A stretch of 64,000 bases of DNA from Microvirga splendida (GTDB lineage Bacteria > Pseudomonadota > Alphaproteobacteria > Rhizobiales > Beijerinckiaceae), in the NCBI RefSeq assembly GCF_016427565.1, contig NZ_JAELXT010000003.1, positions 1 through 64,000 on the forward strand. Reading direction: 5' to 3'. The notes below the pieces were generated by a model. It had not been told where the DNA came from. It ran no database searches and saw only the letters and a list, made by a program, of their open reading frames with translations. Positions 16,364 to 26,475 of the stretch are shown here, in pieces; the first letter of the stretch is position 1; each line of letters opens with the position of its first letter. The translations under genes were made by a program, and so were the position numbers.

Positions 16364-18187
16364 ATGGACGATACCACAGCCGGCACGCCCCTGAACGACG
16401 AGCCGGCCCTGCCGGGCTTCCCCGCCGCGCCCGCACCGGCGGCCGCGCCGTCCTCGCCCTACCGCGTTCTCGCCCGCAAATACCGCCCGCGCACCTTCGA
16501 CGACCTGATCGGCCAGGAAGCGATGGTCCGCACCCTCTCGAACGCTTTCGAGACCGGCCGCATTCCCCAGGCCTGGATGCTCACCGGCGTTCGCGGCGTC
16601 GGCAAGACCACCACGGCCCGCATCCTGGCCCGCGGCCTGAACTACCAGAAGCCGGACGGCTCCGGCGCGCCCACCATCCACATGCCGGAACTCGGCGTGC
16701 ATTGCGAAGCCATCATGGAATCGCGGCACGTGGACGTGCTGGAGATGGACGCGGCGTCGCACACCGGCATCGACGACGTGCGCCAGATCATCGACGGCAT
16801 CCGCTACTCGCCGGTCTCGGCCCGCTACAAGGTCTACATCATCGACGAGGTCCACATGCTCTCGGAGAAGGCGTTCAACGCCTTCCTGAAGACGCTTGAG
16901 GAGCCGCCGCCGCACGCGAAGTTCATCTTCGCCACCACCGAAATCCGTAAAGTGCCCGTCACCATCCTGTCCCGCTGCCAGCGCTTCGACCTGCGCCGCA
17001 TCGAGGCGGACAAGCTCGTGGCCCATCTCGGTCGCATCTGCGACGCCGAGAGCGTGAAGGCCGACCCGGAGGCGTTGGCCGCCATCGCCCGTGCGGCGGA
17101 AGGCTCGGCGCGCGATTCCCTGTCCCTCATGGACCAGGCCATCGCCCATGGCGCCGGCGTGGTCACGCCCGACACCGTGCGCGACATGCTGGGGCTTGCC
17201 GACCGCAGCCAGGTCATCGACCTGTTCGAGGCCATCATGCGCGGCGACGTGCCGGCGGCCTTCGCGGGATTGCGCTCGCAGTACGATGCCGGCGCCGACC
17301 CGGCCGTGATCCTCTCCGATCTTGCGGCCTTCTCGCACATCGTCACCCGCCTCAAGCTGATCCCGGAAGCCGCCAGGGATCCCGCGCTCTCCGAGATCGA
17401 GCGCGCCCGCGGCACGGATTACGCCGGAAAGCTCTCGGTGCGCACCCTGTCCCGCGCCTGGCAGATTCTCCTGAAGGGCATTCCCGAGGTTCAGTCGTCG
17501 AACCGGCCGATTGCCGCCGCCGAGATGGTGCTCGTGCGCCTCGCCTATGCGGCCGACCTGCCGACGCCCGACGAGGCCCTGCGCGCCCTGAAGGACGGGG
17601 CTCCGCTGCCCGCAGGCGGCCCGGCTCCCGCGCCCTCGCGGCCGTCCGGCCCCGCCACCTCCGGCACCATGGCGCTCGCGACTTCGCAGGCCCAGCCGCA
17701 GCCGCGCCCTCAGGTCCCGCAGGCAGAGCCGACCATGCGCCTGCGCCGCTTCGAGGACGTGGTGGCGCTCGCCGGCGAAAAGCGCGAGATCGTGCTGAAG
17801 GCGCAGCTCGAACGCGACGTGCGCCTCGTGCGCTTCGAGGAGGGCCGCATCGAGCTCAGCCTTACCGAGACCGGCAGCCGCACCATCGCCAACGATCTCA
17901 CCCGCGCCCTCCAGCAATGGACCGGCGAGCGCTGGATGGTGGCGCTGTCTTCCGAAGAGGGGCAGGCGACCCTGCACGAGAAGGCCGTGGCCGCCGAGCG
18001 CGAGCGCAAGGAGGGGGCTGCCAACCATCCCCTCGTTCAGGCGGTTCTCTCCAAGTTTCCCGGCGCGCAGATCGTGAACGTCATCGAGCGTTCCGAGAAG
18101 GCGGGCGAGGATGCCGAAACCGAGATCCTCGGCGAGGAGGATGCCGCCGCGGCCCACGAAGCCGAGGAAGACGACGATCTCTTTTAA
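16364..18187 (+). CDS. dnaX: DNA polymerase III subunit gamma/tau
   Basis: A 607-residue AAA+ clamp-loader subunit that loads the beta clamp and organises the replisome. Landmarks: RKYRPRTFDDLIGQEA, Walker A GVRGVGKTTTARILARGLN, Walker B VYIIDEVHMLS, sensor 1 FATTEIRKVP and the arginine-finger region LSRCQRFDLRR. Between Walker A and B the four-cysteine zinc module of E. coli DnaX is absent: only one Cys remains in MPELGVHCEAIM. The ATG at 16364 is used; a TTG nine bases earlier is also in frame. I found no A-rich slippery site for a short gamma form. First gene of the dnaX-ybaB-recR unit. Confidence 0.95.
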   Translation: MDDTTAGTPLNDEPALPGFPAAPAPAAAPSSPYRVLARKYRPRTFDDLIGQEAMVRTLSNAFETGRIPQAWMLTGVRGVGKTTTARILARGLNYQKPDGSGAPTIHMPELGVHCEAIMESRHVDVLEMDAASHTGIDDVRQIIDGIRYSPVSARYKVYIIDEVHMLSEKAFNAFLKTLEEPPPHAKFIFATTEIRKVPVTILSRCQRFDLRRIEADKLVAHLGRICDAESVKADPEALAAIARAAEGSARDSLSLMDQAIAHGAGVVTPDTVRDMLGLADRSQVIDLFEAIMRGDVPAAFAGLRSQYDAGADPAVILSDLAAFSHIVTRLKLIPEAARDPALSEIERARGTDYAGKLSVRTLSRAWQILLKGIPEVQSSNRPIAAAEMVLVRLAYAADLPTPDEALRALKDGAPLPAGGPAPAPSRPSGPATSGTMALATSQAQPQPRPQVPQAEPTMRLRRFEDVVALAGEKREIVLKAQLERDVRLVRFEEGRIELSLTETGSRTIANDLTRALQQWTGERWMVALSSEEGQATLHEKAVAAERERKEGAANHPLVQAVLSKFPGAQIVNVIERSEKAGEDAETEILGEEDAAAAHEAEEDDDLF

Positions 18188-18202
18188 GCGAAGGATACGG
18201 TC

Positions 18203-18523
18203 ATGAAGGACCTCATGGGACTGATGAAGCAGGCTCAGGCGATGCAGCAGAAGCTGCAGGACGCCCAGGCCGAGCTCGATACGCTGGAAGTCGACGGCAC
18301 CGCCGGCGGCGGCGTCGTGACCGTGAAGGTGACCGGCAAGGGCAGTCTCAAGTCGATCAACATCGATCCTTCGCTCATGAATCCGGACGAGAAGGAGATC
18401 CTCGAGGATCTCATCGTCGCCGCTATGAACGATGCCAGGTCCAAGGCCGAGCGCGCCGCCCAGGAGCGCATGGAGAGCATCACTAAGGGCCTGCCGCTGC
18501 CTCCGGGCATGAAGCTGTTTTGA
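18203..18523 (+). CDS. ybaB: YbaB/EbfC family nucleoid-associated protein
   Basis: A 106-residue small dimeric DNA-binding protein. It starts with the family pattern [20 protein letters not shown] and ends in PLPPGMKLF; the central strand region [16 protein letters not shown] is typical. YbaB binds DNA as a tweezer-like dimer, and the gene is almost always between dnaX and recR, as here (15 bases after dnaX, 7 before recR). A role in recombination repair with RecR is suspected in the family. Confidence 0.95.
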   Translation: MKDLMGLMKQAQAMQQKLQDAQAELDTLEVDGTAGGGVVTVKVTGKGSLKSINIDPSLMNPDEKEILEDLIVAAMNDARSKAERAAQERMESITKGLPLPPGMKLF

Positions 18524-18530
18524 GACATCC

Positions 18531-19136
18531 ATGGCCCAGCACGTTGCCGGTCCCGAGATCGAGCGCCTGATCCAGCTGCTCGCCCGCCTGCCGGGCCTGG
18601 GGCCACGCTCGGCGCGGCGCGCGGCGCTGCATCTCATCAAGAAGCGCGAGACGCTGCTCAATCCGCTGAGCGATGCCATGCGCATCGCCAACGAGCGCAT
18701 CGTCGTGTGCTCGTCCTGCGGCAATGTGGATACGTCGGATCCCTGCACCATCTGCCGTGATGCCAAGCGCGATCTCTCCATCCTCGTCGTGGTGGAGGAT
18801 GTGTCCGATCTCTGGGCGCTCGAGCGCTCTGGCGCCGTCAATGCCAAGTACCATGTGCTGGGCGGCGTGCTCTCGCCGCTGGACGGCGTGCGCCCCGAGC
18901 ATCTGAACCTGGAGCGTCTCGTTGCCCGCGCTTCCGAGCCCGGCGTCTCCGAGGTGATCCTGGCGCTCAGTGCAACGGTCGATGGACAGACCACGGCCCA
19001 CTACATCACCGAACTGCTCGCGCATCTGCCGGTGAAGGTGACGAAACTCGCCCATGGCGTGCCGGTCGGCGGTGAGCTCGACTATCTCGACGAGGGCACG
19101 CTCTCGGCAGCGATCCGCCAGCGCACCTCGTTCTGA
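18531..19136 (+). CDS. recR: Recombination mediator protein RecR
   Basis: A 201-residue protein that acts with RecF and RecO to load RecA at gaps. It has an N-terminal helix-hairpin-helix ([20 protein letters not shown]), a four-cysteine zinc finger ([17 protein letters not shown]), a Toprim domain ([15 protein letters not shown]) and a C-terminal Walker-B-like [11 protein letters not shown]. Length matches the family. Its stop codon directly abuts the stop of the convergent sensor kinase with no intervening base, so transcripts of the two must overlap. Confidence 0.95.
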   Translation: MAQHVAGPEIERLIQLLARLPGLGPRSARRAALHLIKKRETLLNPLSDAMRIANERIVVCSSCGNVDTSDPCTICRDAKRDLSILVVVEDVSDLWALERSGAVNAKYHVLGGVLSPLDGVRPEHLNLERLVARASEPGVSEVILALSATVDGQTTAHYITELLAHLPVKVTKLAHGVPVGGELDYLDEGTLSAAIRQRTSF

Positions 19137-20723
19137 TCACGCCGGAATGTCGAGCCGGAACACCGTGCCACCATCGGCCGTGAGGCTGAACTGGCCGCCG
19201 AGCTGCTGGGTGAAGGAGCGGATGAGCTTCATGCCGAGCGATGAATCGCTCTCCGGCGCGCCGGTGACGCCTTTGCCGGTATCGCGCACGACGATCTCGA
19301 TCCGGCCGTCGATCCGCCGCGCCGAAACGAGAATGCGGCCGCTCTCTCCCGGGCCGAAGGCGTGCTTGAATGCATTGGAGATCGCTTCTGTCACGGCGAG
19401 CGCCAGGGGAGCGCCGCGGTCGAGGTCGATCATGATCGGCTCGGCATCGAGGTCGACGCTGATCCCGCGTGCGTCCGCCCCATAGGTGGCGGACAACTCG
19501 GGAATGAGCCGCCTGAGATAGTCCTGGAGATCGATCGTTCCACCCGTGTCCCTTCGGTAGAGGATGTCGTGGATCAACCCGATGGAGCGCAGGCGATCCT
19601 GCGTTTCCTGAAAGGCCGATTTCACGCTCTGGTCCGGGAAGCGGCGGGCCTGCATCTGCAGCAGGCTTGATGTGACCTGCAGGTTGTTCTTCACCCGATG
19701 GTGGATCTCCTGCAGCAGCACGACTTTGTCGGAAAGCGCCTTGCCGAGGTTCTCGTTCGCCAGCTGCAATTCCTTCTGCGTGGCTTCGGTCTGGTGGCTG
19801 AGCCGCACTCCGATCCAGGTGAGCCAGCACAGCGCGACCAGCACGATGGCTGTGATCCCGGCGCTCCAGTAGAAGCCGGTCGTCCAGGCGGCGAGTGCCG
19901 TGGCCACCGGCACGCTGGCCGTAACGATGACGGGCCAGCGCTCCAGCCTGCGGAAGGAGATGATGCGCTCGACGCCGTCCCCCATATCGGCGGCGCGATA
20001 GGTCCCGCTGCGCTGCCCCTCCATCTCGTTGAACAGCGCCGTATGTCCAACTCCGGATTCGGTCTGGGTCGGCGTAAGTCCCGTGCGGGCAATGACGCGT
20101 CCGTCCCGGCCCCAGAGACCAAGAATGACGTTGTCGTCCTCGATGTCAGGCCTCGAGATCTCCTGCAGGAAGGCCGGACGCAGGGCGATCTGCGCCACGC
20201 CATCGAAGTCGCCGTTCAGGTCGGGGATGCGGCGGGAATAGGTGTAGATGACCTCCCGGGTGATCCGCCCGACGATGGCGCTCCCGACAACGGCCTCCGC
20301 ACCGGCCTGGTGCGCCTTGAACCAGGGGCGATCGGCAAAGTTCACCGCATTGCCCGGCTGCGGCATCGACAGGCCGACCGGGTTGCCGTCCTCGTCGATG
20401 ATCAGAAGCAGGTCGCTGGCAGAGGATTTCTGCGCCAGTCCGGCGAGGTATTGGTTGGCGTCGCTCGTTTCGCTCAGGGCGCCGACTCCGCCTCTCAGGC
20501 GAACATAAGTGATGATGTCGTTGAGGAGCAGGTCGCTCGTCTCGAGCGTCCGCCTGGCGTATTCCTCCATGAGGAGAGCGAGATCGTAGGTAGCAGCCTC
20601 GGCGCGATTCAAGGCGCTGCGGTACTCGAGCCACAGGAACGCTCCCCGGATCCCGATCACGGCGACCGCGAACAGGATTGCCGTCGCATAGAGAACGCTG
20701 CGCATATCGCGGACAGGAATCAT
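19137..20723 (-). CDS. Sensor histidine kinase with dCache-type periplasmic domain, HisKA_2 family
   Basis: A 528-residue membrane kinase. A TM at about residues 8-28 and another near 270 flank a periplasmic sensor whose pattern (NFADRPWFKAHQ, YTYSRRIPD) resembles dCache ligand-binding domains. The dimerisation/phosphorylation box is LLQEIHHRVKNNLQVTSSLL, the HisKA_2 signature, followed by HATPase motifs AVTEAISNAFKHAF, VVRDTGKGV and SLGMKLI. Such kinases in Alphaproteobacteria often signal to PhyR-type general stress regulators, but no partner lies adjacent. I use ATG 20723 (MIPVRDMRSVLY); another at 20705 is possible. It is convergent with recR. Confidence 0.85.
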   Translation of the reverse strand: MIPVRDMRSVLYATAILFAVAVIGIRGAFLWLEYRSALNRAEAATYDLALLMEEYARRTLETSDLLLNDIITYVRLRGGVGALSETSDANQYLAGLAQKSSASDLLLIIDEDGNPVGLSMPQPGNAVNFADRPWFKAHQAGAEAVVGSAIVGRITREVIYTYSRRIPDLNGDFDGVAQIALRPAFLQEISRPDIEDDNVILGLWGRDGRVIARTGLTPTQTESGVGHTALFNEMEGQRSGTYRAADMGDGVERIISFRRLERWPVIVTASVPVATALAAWTTGFYWSAGITAIVLVALCWLTWIGVRLSHQTEATQKELQLANENLGKALSDKVVLLQEIHHRVKNNLQVTSSLLQMQARRFPDQSVKSAFQETQDRLRSIGLIHDILYRRDTGGTIDLQDYLRRLIPELSATYGADARGISVDLDAEPIMIDLDRGAPLALAVTEAISNAFKHAFGPGESGRILVSARRIDGRIEIVVRDTGKGVTGAPESDSSLGMKLIRSFTQQLGGQFSLTADGGTVFRLDIPA

Positions 20724-20875
20724 GCGGCGGGAACTCAGGTCCGGGGCTGCGGGCGGAACAGGTGCACACAGGACCCTATGCCAGCGCGTCACCCGGTGTC
20801 CACAGATAGATCAGGTGACAGGCCCGAGCGCCGTTGCTAATCAGGCTGCAACGAAACCCTTGCTCCGAGCTGCTC

Positions 20876-21721
20876 ATGTCCACCACCGACCTCGCCCAAA
20901 CGATCGATGCCGCCTGGGAGGACCGGGCCAATGTGAACGCCTCCACGAAAGGGGCCGTGCGCGACGCCGTGGAAGAAGCCCTGCGCCTTCTCGATGACGG
21001 CAAAGCCCGGGTGGCCGAGAAGACGGCCGGTGGCGAGTGGCAGGTGCATCAGTGGCTGAAGAAGGCCGTGCTGCTGTCCTTCCGTCTCAACGACATGGAG
21101 GTCATCGGCGGTGGGCCGGGCGAGGCGACCTGGTGGGACAAGGTGCCGTCCAAGTTCGCCGGCTGGGGTGAGAACCGATTCCGCGCCGCGGGCTTCCGCG
21201 CCGTGCCGAACTGCACCGTGCGCCGCGGCGCCTATATCGCCCCCGGCGTGGTGCTGATGCCCTCCTTCGTCAATCTCGGCGCCTACGTGGACGAGAACAC
21301 GATGGTCGACACCTGGGCGACGGTGGGCTCCTGCGCCCAGATCGGCAAGAACGTGCACCTCTCCGGCGGCGTCGGCATCGGCGGCGTGCTGGAGCCGCTC
21401 CAGGCCAATCCCACCATCATCGAGGACAACTGCTTCATCGGCGCCCGTTCCGAGGTGGTGGAAGGCGTGGTCGTGGGCGAGGGCTCCGTGCTTTCCATGG
21501 GCGTGTTCCTCTCCGCCTCGACGAAGATCATCGACCGCAACACCGGCGAGGTCTTCGTCGGCCGGGTGCCGCCCTACTCGGTGGTCGTGCCCGGTTCGCT
21601 GCCCGGCAAGCCGCTGCCGGACGGCTCCCCCGGTCCGTCCCTCTACTGCGCCGTCATCGTGAAGCGCGTCGATGCGCAGACACGGGCGAAGACCGGCATC
21701 AACGAGCTGCTGCGCGACTGA
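20876..21721 (+). CDS. dapD: 2,3,4,5-tetrahydropyridine-2,6-dicarboxylate N-succinyltransferase
   Basis: A 281-residue left-handed beta-helix enzyme of the succinylase branch of diaminopimelate/lysine synthesis. The hexapeptide-repeat region is clear ([52 protein letters not shown]) and the N-terminal domain starts [20 protein letters not shown]. The ATG at 20876 fits homologues. dapE follows after only four bases, so the two consecutive pathway steps are co-transcribed. Confidence 0.95.
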   Translation: MSTTDLAQTIDAAWEDRANVNASTKGAVRDAVEEALRLLDDGKARVAEKTAGGEWQVHQWLKKAVLLSFRLNDMEVIGGGPGEATWWDKVPSKFAGWGENRFRAAGFRAVPNCTVRRGAYIAPGVVLMPSFVNLGAYVDENTMVDTWATVGSCAQIGKNVHLSGGVGIGGVLEPLQANPTIIEDNCFIGARSEVVEGVVVGEGSVLSMGVFLSASTKIIDRNTGEVFVGRVPPYSVVVPGSLPGKPLPDGSPGPSLYCAVIVKRVDAQTRAKTGINELLRD

Positions 21722-21725
21722 TCCG

Positions 21726-22889
21726 ATGGAACCCTCACCGCTGTTCCTCGCCCAATCCCTCCTGCGCTGCCCCTCCGTGACGCCGGAGGAGGGCGGGGCG
21801 CTCGCCTTCATCGAGGGCGTGCTCAAGGATGCCGGGTTCGAGGTTCATCGCCCGGTCTTCTCCGAGCCCGGCACGCCGGACGTGGAAAATCTCTATGCCC
21901 GCTACGGTTCGGGCGAGCCGTACCTGCTCTTCGCCGGCCACACCGATGTGGTGCCGCCGGGGGATGCGAGCCGTTGGACGCATGATCCGTTCAGCGGTGA
22001 GATCCATGGCGGCGAGCTCTACGGGCGCGGCGCGGTCGACATGAAGGGCGGCATCGCCTGCATGATGGCGTCGGCGCTGGACTTCATCCGGAGCAATCCT
22101 GCGTTCAACGGCTCCATCGGCTTTCTCATCACGGGCGACGAGGAGGGGCCAGCCGTCAACGGCACGGTCAAGCTCCTGGAATGGGCGAAGGCTCGCGGCG
22201 AGCGCTTCAACCACTGCATCCTGGGCGAGCCCACCAACCCGAACCAGCTCGGCGACATGATCAAGATCGGCCGGCGCGGCTCGCTCACCGGCCGGATCGT
22301 GGTTGAGGGCAAGCAGGGTCACGTGGCTTATCCGCACCTGGCGGAGAACCCGATCCCCGGCATGCTGCGCCTGCTCTCCGGGCTGACGAGCGAACCGCTC
22401 GACCGCGGCACCGAGCATTTCGACGCCTCGAACCTGGAGGTGACCACGGTCGATGTGGGGAATCCTGCCTCCAACGTCATCGCGGCCGAGGCACGGGCGA
22501 CCTTCAACATCCGCTTCAACGATCTCTGGACGCCCCAGAGCCTGGAAGAGGAGATCGAGCGCCGCCTGCGCGAGGCCGCCGGCAACACGGTGCGCTACCG
22601 TCTCACGATGGAGCCGACCAACGCGGTCGCCTTCCTGACCCCGCCGAACGAATTCGTGGGCTTCATCGCCGGTGCCATCGAGGCCGAGACCGGCTGCAAG
22701 CCGAAGCTGTCCACCACCGGCGGCACGTCGGACGCTCGCTTCATTGTGAAGGACTGCCCGGTGGTGGAGTTCGGCCTCGTGGGACAGACCATGCACCAGG
22801 TCGACGAGCGGGTTCCGGTGGCCGATCTGGATCGGCTGACAGGGATTTACCGCAAGGTGCTCGACGCCTACTTCGCCGCCGCTCCCTGA
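21726..22889 (+). CDS. dapE: Succinyl-diaminopimelate desuccinylase
   Basis: A 387-residue dinuclear zinc M20 hydrolase that releases LL-diaminopimelate. Metal and catalytic motifs: [36 protein letters not shown] (catalytic Glu-Glu), GEPTN and TGGTSDARF. Positions and length match the family. The ATG at 21726 lies four bases after the dapD stop; upstream bases of the frame lie within dapD. Product feeds peptidoglycan and lysine. Confidence 0.95.
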   Translation: MEPSPLFLAQSLLRCPSVTPEEGGALAFIEGVLKDAGFEVHRPVFSEPGTPDVENLYARYGSGEPYLLFAGHTDVVPPGDASRWTHDPFSGEIHGGELYGRGAVDMKGGIACMMASALDFIRSNPAFNGSIGFLITGDEEGPAVNGTVKLLEWAKARGERFNHCILGEPTNPNQLGDMIKIGRRGSLTGRIVVEGKQGHVAYPHLAENPIPGMLRLLSGLTSEPLDRGTEHFDASNLEVTTVDVGNPASNVIAAEARATFNIRFNDLWTPQSLEEEIERRLREAAGNTVRYRLTMEPTNAVAFLTPPNEFVGFIAGAIEAETGCKPKLSTTGGTSDARFIVKDCPVVEFGLVGQTMHQVDERVPVADLDRLTGIYRKVLDAYFAAAP

Positions 22890-22992
22890 AGGCCGAAGCC
22901 TGACTATTTAGACTAAAGTCGGAATGTCAGCGGAACGTTTTGGGACGTCCGTCCATTTTCGTGAGCAACCGTCTTCAAGGATGAGGCTGCTC

Positions 22993-23583
22993 ATGATCGT
23001 CACGGCGGATGAGGTCAATCGCTCGTTCAGGGGAACGCTCGACCTGCTCAACAGCAGGGTCGAGGGCCTGAAGTCCTTCGACATGAGCGAGCGAGGCTTC
23101 TGGCGCTCCTTCATGGCGCTCTGGCTCACCCTTCCGGCCTACATTGTGTCCCTGGCCTTCGAGCGCCTGCGCCTCGGCCTGCTCCAGCCCGACCGGTCGC
23201 TGCTGGGCAATCTCTGGGTCGATCTCGTCGTGGCGCTCGGCCACGTGGCGGGTTTCCTCGCCCTGCCGCTTGCCATGATCTGGATCGCCCGCTGGTTCCG
23301 GCTCGAGAAGGCCTATGTGCCCTTCGTGATCGTCACGAACTGGATCTCCGTCATCGGCATGCTGGTGCTCTCTGTGCCGGCCATGCTCATGCTGGTGGGC
23401 TGGGCGCCCCCGGGGCTCGCCAGCCTTTTCAGCCTAGCCTTCGCGGTCATCATCGTCCGGATGCAGTGGTTCGCCACCAAATCCACGCTGGGGCTTTCAA
23501 GCATGCCGGCGCTGGGCATCGTCATCCTTGGCATCGTGCTCAATTCCTTCATCGGAATCGCCATGCGGGGCCTTCTAGGATAG
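22993..23583 (+). CDS. Hypothetical integral membrane protein
   Basis: A 196-residue protein with about five transmembrane helices (roughly residues 40-60, 75-97, 108-135, 138-158 and 170-193). The N-terminal 35 residues ([20 protein letters not shown]) are soluble. I recognise no family with confidence; spacing and length resemble Yip1-like or general permease-like domains, but this is not firm. The ATG at 22993 is preceded by AGGATGAGGC; ATGs at 22981 and earlier are alternatives. Its last nine bases overlap the convergent truA. It lies about 100 bases after dapE and may be read with it. Confidence 0.65.
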   Translation: MIVTADEVNRSFRGTLDLLNSRVEGLKSFDMSERGFWRSFMALWLTLPAYIVSLAFERLRLGLLQPDRSLLGNLWVDLVVALGHVAGFLALPLAMIWIARWFRLEKAYVPFVIVTNWISVIGMLVLSVPAMLMLVGWAPPGLASLFSLAFAVIIVRMQWFATKSTLGLSSMPALGIVILGIVLNSFIGIAMRGLLG

Positions 23584-24324
23584 CTCCGGATAATCCACGC
23601 CGATCAGGTAGAGGCCTGTCGGCGGCGCCATGGGCCCGCAGCGCCTGCGGTCGCGTGCCTCCAAAGCCTCCCGCACATCCTCCACCGACCAGCGTCCGGC
23701 ACCGGCGCGCTCCAGGGTCCCCGTCATCGAGCGCACCTGATGGTGCAGGAACGAGCGGGCGGAGGCGTAGATGCGGATCTCGTCGCCGATCCGCTCCACG
23801 TCCAGCCGGTCGAGGGTGCGGACCGGGCTGTTGGCCTGGCATTCGGCTGCCCGAAAGGTGGTGAAGTCGTGCCGGCCGATCAGCGTCTGCGCGGCCTCGT
23901 GCATGATGTCCGCATCGAGCTGCCAGGCCACGTGCCAGACCCGGTTTGCTTCCAGCGTCGGCGGCGCTCGCCTGTTGAGGATGCGATAGACGTAATGGCG
24001 CTTCACGGCGGACAGGCGGGCGTTGAAGGTCTCGGGCACGATCTGCGCCGAGATGATCGTCACCGGAGCGGGTCTCACGTGGGAGTTGGTGGCATCGCGC
24101 ACGGTATCCGGCCGCCACTCCTTCTCCAGGTCCACATGTACGACCTGATGGGTGGCGTGAACGCCCGAATCGGTGCGGCCGGCGCAGTGAATGCGCACGG
24201 GCGTGCCGGTGAAGTGCGCAATCGCATCCTCGACCGCCTGCTGCACCGAGAGGCCGTTCGTCTGATGCTGCCACCCGGTGAATGGCGTGCCGTCGTATTC
24301 TACGACAAGCTTGTAGCGAGGCAT
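23575..24324 (-). CDS. truA: tRNA pseudouridine(38-40) synthase TruA
   Basis: A 249-residue enzyme that isomerises uridines at positions 38-40 of tRNA anticodon arms. The catalytic Asp motif is [17 protein letters not shown]; other landmarks are [24 protein letters not shown] and [14 protein letters not shown]. It follows the GNAT gene by two bases and def-fmt further upstream on the same strand. The order def-fmt-truA is common in Alphaproteobacteria; here a GNAT is inserted. Confidence 0.95.
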   Translation of the reverse strand: MPRYKLVVEYDGTPFTGWQHQTNGLSVQQAVEDAIAHFTGTPVRIHCAGRTDSGVHATHQVVHVDLEKEWRPDTVRDATNSHVRPAPVTIISAQIVPETFNARLSAVKRHYVYRILNRRAPPTLEANRVWHVAWQLDADIMHEAAQTLIGRHDFTTFRAAECQANSPVRTLDRLDVERIGDEIRIYASARSFLHHQVRSMTGTLERAGAGRWSVEDVREALEARDRRRCGPMAPPTGLYLIGVDYPELS

Positions 24325-24326
24325 GT

Positions 24327-24821
24327 CTAGTTCAGTTCTGCAAAGGCCCTGGCGTAGGATACAGGGCCGTGGGCGCCTTTCCCGAGGTCGGAAAGCGCAA
24401 GGGCCTGGAGATAGGGTCCGTCATAGGGCGTTTTCAGCTTTTCCGCCAGCTTCGGATCGAAGCCGAAGCGGCCGTAATAGTGTGGCTCTCCCAGAACGAC
24501 GACCAGATCGTAGCCGTCGCCCTTGAGCCGCTCCAGGCTGTGCTGGACCAGGGCCGCCGCGATCCCCTGCTTCTGAAAGGCGGGAGCGACCGCAAGTGGC
24601 GCCAGCACGCAGGCCTTTATCGCAGAGGTCTCGTGCAGAATCAGATGGGAATAGGCGATGTGCCCGGCCGGTTCTCCGTTGTAGGCGGTGAGAGAGAGGA
24701 TCAGGTCCCCATCGCTGTCCATGTTTCGGACGAGGTCCGCTTCCGCCGATTGTCCAAAGGCCGCAACATAGATCGCATAGATCTCCTGCCAGTCGGCGGA
24801 TTCCTTCAGACGGATCGTCAT
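24327..24821 (-). CDS. GNAT family N-acetyltransferase (YhbS-like)
   Basis: A 164-residue GNAT. The acetyl-CoA site reads [20 protein letters not shown] and the C-terminal part [17 protein letters not shown] matches the YhbS group of putative acetyltransferases. Substrate unknown. Two starts are possible: ATG at 24821, preceded by GAGGCCGCC, or GTG at 24833, which would give a GTGA overlap with the fmt stop. It sits between fmt and truA on the same strand. Confidence 0.82.
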   Translation of the reverse strand: MTIRLKESADWQEIYAIYVAAFGQSAEADLVRNMDSDGDLILSLTAYNGEPAGHIAYSHLILHETSAIKACVLAPLAVAPAFQKQGIAAALVQHSLERLKGDGYDLVVVLGEPHYYGRFGFDPKLAEKLKTPYDGPYLQALALSDLGKGAHGPVSYARAFAELN

Positions 24822-24829
24822 AGGCGGCC

Positions 24830-25762
24830 TCACCCGAAGCGGGCGCCCGGACCAATCCTCACGCCGCGCAGGAATTCCTCGAAAGCGACAGGCCCCTTGC
24901 CGGCTCTTTGAACCTGGATGAGACGGACAGCCCCGTCGCCGCAGGATATTATACCATTATTGTCCAGCATTGTCCCAGGGGAACCTGAGCCTTTTCCCAA
25001 AGCGGCGCGCAGCACCTTCACCCGCTCCTGCCCCTTGCCGAAATCGGCCGTGAAGTAGGCTCCAGGGAAGGGCGAGAGCCCGCGGATGTGGTCGTGCACC
25101 GCCTGGGCCGGCCGCGACCAGTCGATCAGGGCGTCCTCGTTCTTGAGCTTGTGGGCGTAGGTGACGCCCTCCTCAGGCTGCGGCGTGAAGCCCAGGCCCC
25201 CCCGGGAGAGGGCGGCGAGCGCCCGCACCATGAGGTCGGCGCCGAGCACCATCAGCCTGTCGTGAAGCTCGCCCGCGTTCATGTCGGGCTCGATTGCCAC
25301 CCGCTCAGCCATGGCGACAGGCCCGGTATCGAGACCCTCCTCCATCTTCATGACGGCAACGCCGGTTTCCCGGTCGCCCGCCATGATGGCCCGCTGGATC
25401 GGGGCCGCGCCGCGCCAGCGGGGGAGCAGGGATGCGTGAAGGTTGAGGCAGCCGAGCTCCGGCGCCTCCAGGATCGCCTTCGGCAGCAGCATGCCATAGG
25501 CCACCACCACCGCCACATCGGCATCATGGCTGCGGAAGATCTCGGCGGCCTCCTCCGTGCGCAGGGTCTTCGGCGTCAGCACCGGCAGGCCGAACCGGTC
25601 GGCCATCTTGTGCACCGGAGAGGGCTTCAGCTCCATGCCGCGGCCGGCGGCGGCCGGCGGGCGGGTATAGACCGCCACCACATCGTGGCCCTGGCCGACG
25701 ATCTCGGACAGGGTGGGCACGGCGAAATCGGGCGTGCCCATGAAGACGACGCGCAGGCTCAT
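24830..25762 (-). CDS. fmt: Methionyl-tRNA formyltransferase
   Basis: A 310-residue enzyme that formylates initiator Met-tRNA with 10-formyl-THF. Motifs: [13 protein letters not shown] at the start, the catalytic [20 protein letters not shown], and the C-terminal tRNA-binding domain with [14 protein letters not shown]. Its ATG overlaps the def stop by four bases, pairing formylation with deformylation. Confidence 0.95.
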   Translation of the reverse strand: MSLRVVFMGTPDFAVPTLSEIVGQGHDVVAVYTRPPAAAGRGMELKPSPVHKMADRFGLPVLTPKTLRTEEAAEIFRSHDADVAVVVAYGMLLPKAILEAPELGCLNLHASLLPRWRGAAPIQRAIMAGDRETGVAVMKMEEGLDTGPVAMAERVAIEPDMNAGELHDRLMVLGADLMVRALAALSRGGLGFTPQPEEGVTYAHKLKNEDALIDWSRPAQAVHDHIRGLSPFPGAYFTADFGKGQERVKVLRAALGKGSGSPGTMLDNNGIISCGDGAVRLIQVQRAGKGPVAFEEFLRGVRIGPGARFG

Positions 25763-26277
25763 GCGCCGGCCTCGCGCTTGGCCGCCTTCTTGAACTTGGT
25801 CACCACCCGGTCCCGCTTGAGCTTCGACAGGTAATCGATGAACAGGACCCCGTTGAGGTGATCGATCTCGTGCTGGACACAGGTTGCCAGCAGCCCGTCC
25901 GCATCCTGCTCTATGGTCGCTCCTTCAAGGTTCATGTAGCGGAAGCGCACCCGGTCCGGGCGCTCGACCTCCTCGTAATATTCGGGGATCGAGAGGCAGC
26001 CCTCCTCATAGACCCGCTTCTCCTCCGAGGCCCATAGGATCTCGGGATTGATGAGCACCATCGGCTGGCGCTCATCCTCGGTTTTCGACACGTCCATGGT
26101 CACCATGCGGACCGGAATGCCGATCTGGATGGCGGCAAGGCCGACGCCGGGGGCGTCGTACATGGTTTCCAGCATGTCGTCCGCCAACCGGCGGATCTCG
26201 CTCGTGATTTCCTGTACGGGCTCGGAAACCAGGCGGAGCTTGGAATCGGGAATGATGACAAGGGGTCTGATGGTCAT
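25759..26277 (-). CDS. def: Peptide deformylase
   Basis: A 172-residue Fe2+/Zn2+ hydrolase that removes the N-terminal formyl group from nascent proteins. All three family motifs are intact: [18 protein letters not shown] (metal Cys) and QHEIDHLNG (metal His pair and catalytic Glu). Length is normal. It is the first gene of def-fmt-GNAT-truA and diverges from rmuC across a gap of about 200 bases that carries palindromic repeats. Confidence 0.96.
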   Translation of the reverse strand: MTIRPLVIIPDSKLRLVSEPVQEITSEIRRLADDMLETMYDAPGVGLAAIQIGIPVRMVTMDVSKTEDERQPMVLINPEILWASEEKRVYEEGCLSIPEYYEEVERPDRVRFRYMNLEGATIEQDADGLLATCVQHEIDHLNGVLFIDYLSKLKRDRVVTKFKKAAKREAGA

Positions 26278-26328
26278 GATCGCGGGAGATAAGTGCTTGA
26301 GCGAGGATGGTCAAATCGTTCGTCTTAA

Positions 26329-26434
26329 GGATCAGCACCAAAAGTGGACCCACTTTCGGGGCTGATCCGATTCTTATCATTCATGAGTGCATCGTTTTCG
26401 CGGAAAAGTGGATTCCACTTTTCTGCACGAGGCA
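26329..26434. repeat. Paired dispersed palindromes, types 1 and 2, between def and rmuC
   Basis: Two palindromes follow each other. The first (26329-26368) runs from GGATCAGCACCAAAAGTGG to GGGGCTGATCC and is a near-perfect dyad around AAAAGTGGACCCACTTT. The second (26387-26434) has GGAAAAGTGGATTCCACTTTTC at its centre with GTGC...GCAC flanks. The same two-step order occurs at 29157/29217 and 59882/59981. They occupy the shared promoter region of def and rmuC. Confidence 0.8.
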
Positions 26435-26475
26435 CTTGTGTTCGGATGCATCCGTCAACCGGAACCTTGACCTTT

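Noticed and set aside
16364..18187. Programmed frameshift in dnaX for a short gamma form
   Set aside because: I looked for an A-rich slippery heptamer and found none; codons in the region are GC-rich.
16334..18994. An 886-codon open frame on the minus strand opposite dnaX, ybaB and recR
   Set aside because: It is the mirror of three well-supported genes in GC-rich DNA, has low-complexity His/Gly/Arg composition and no family pattern.
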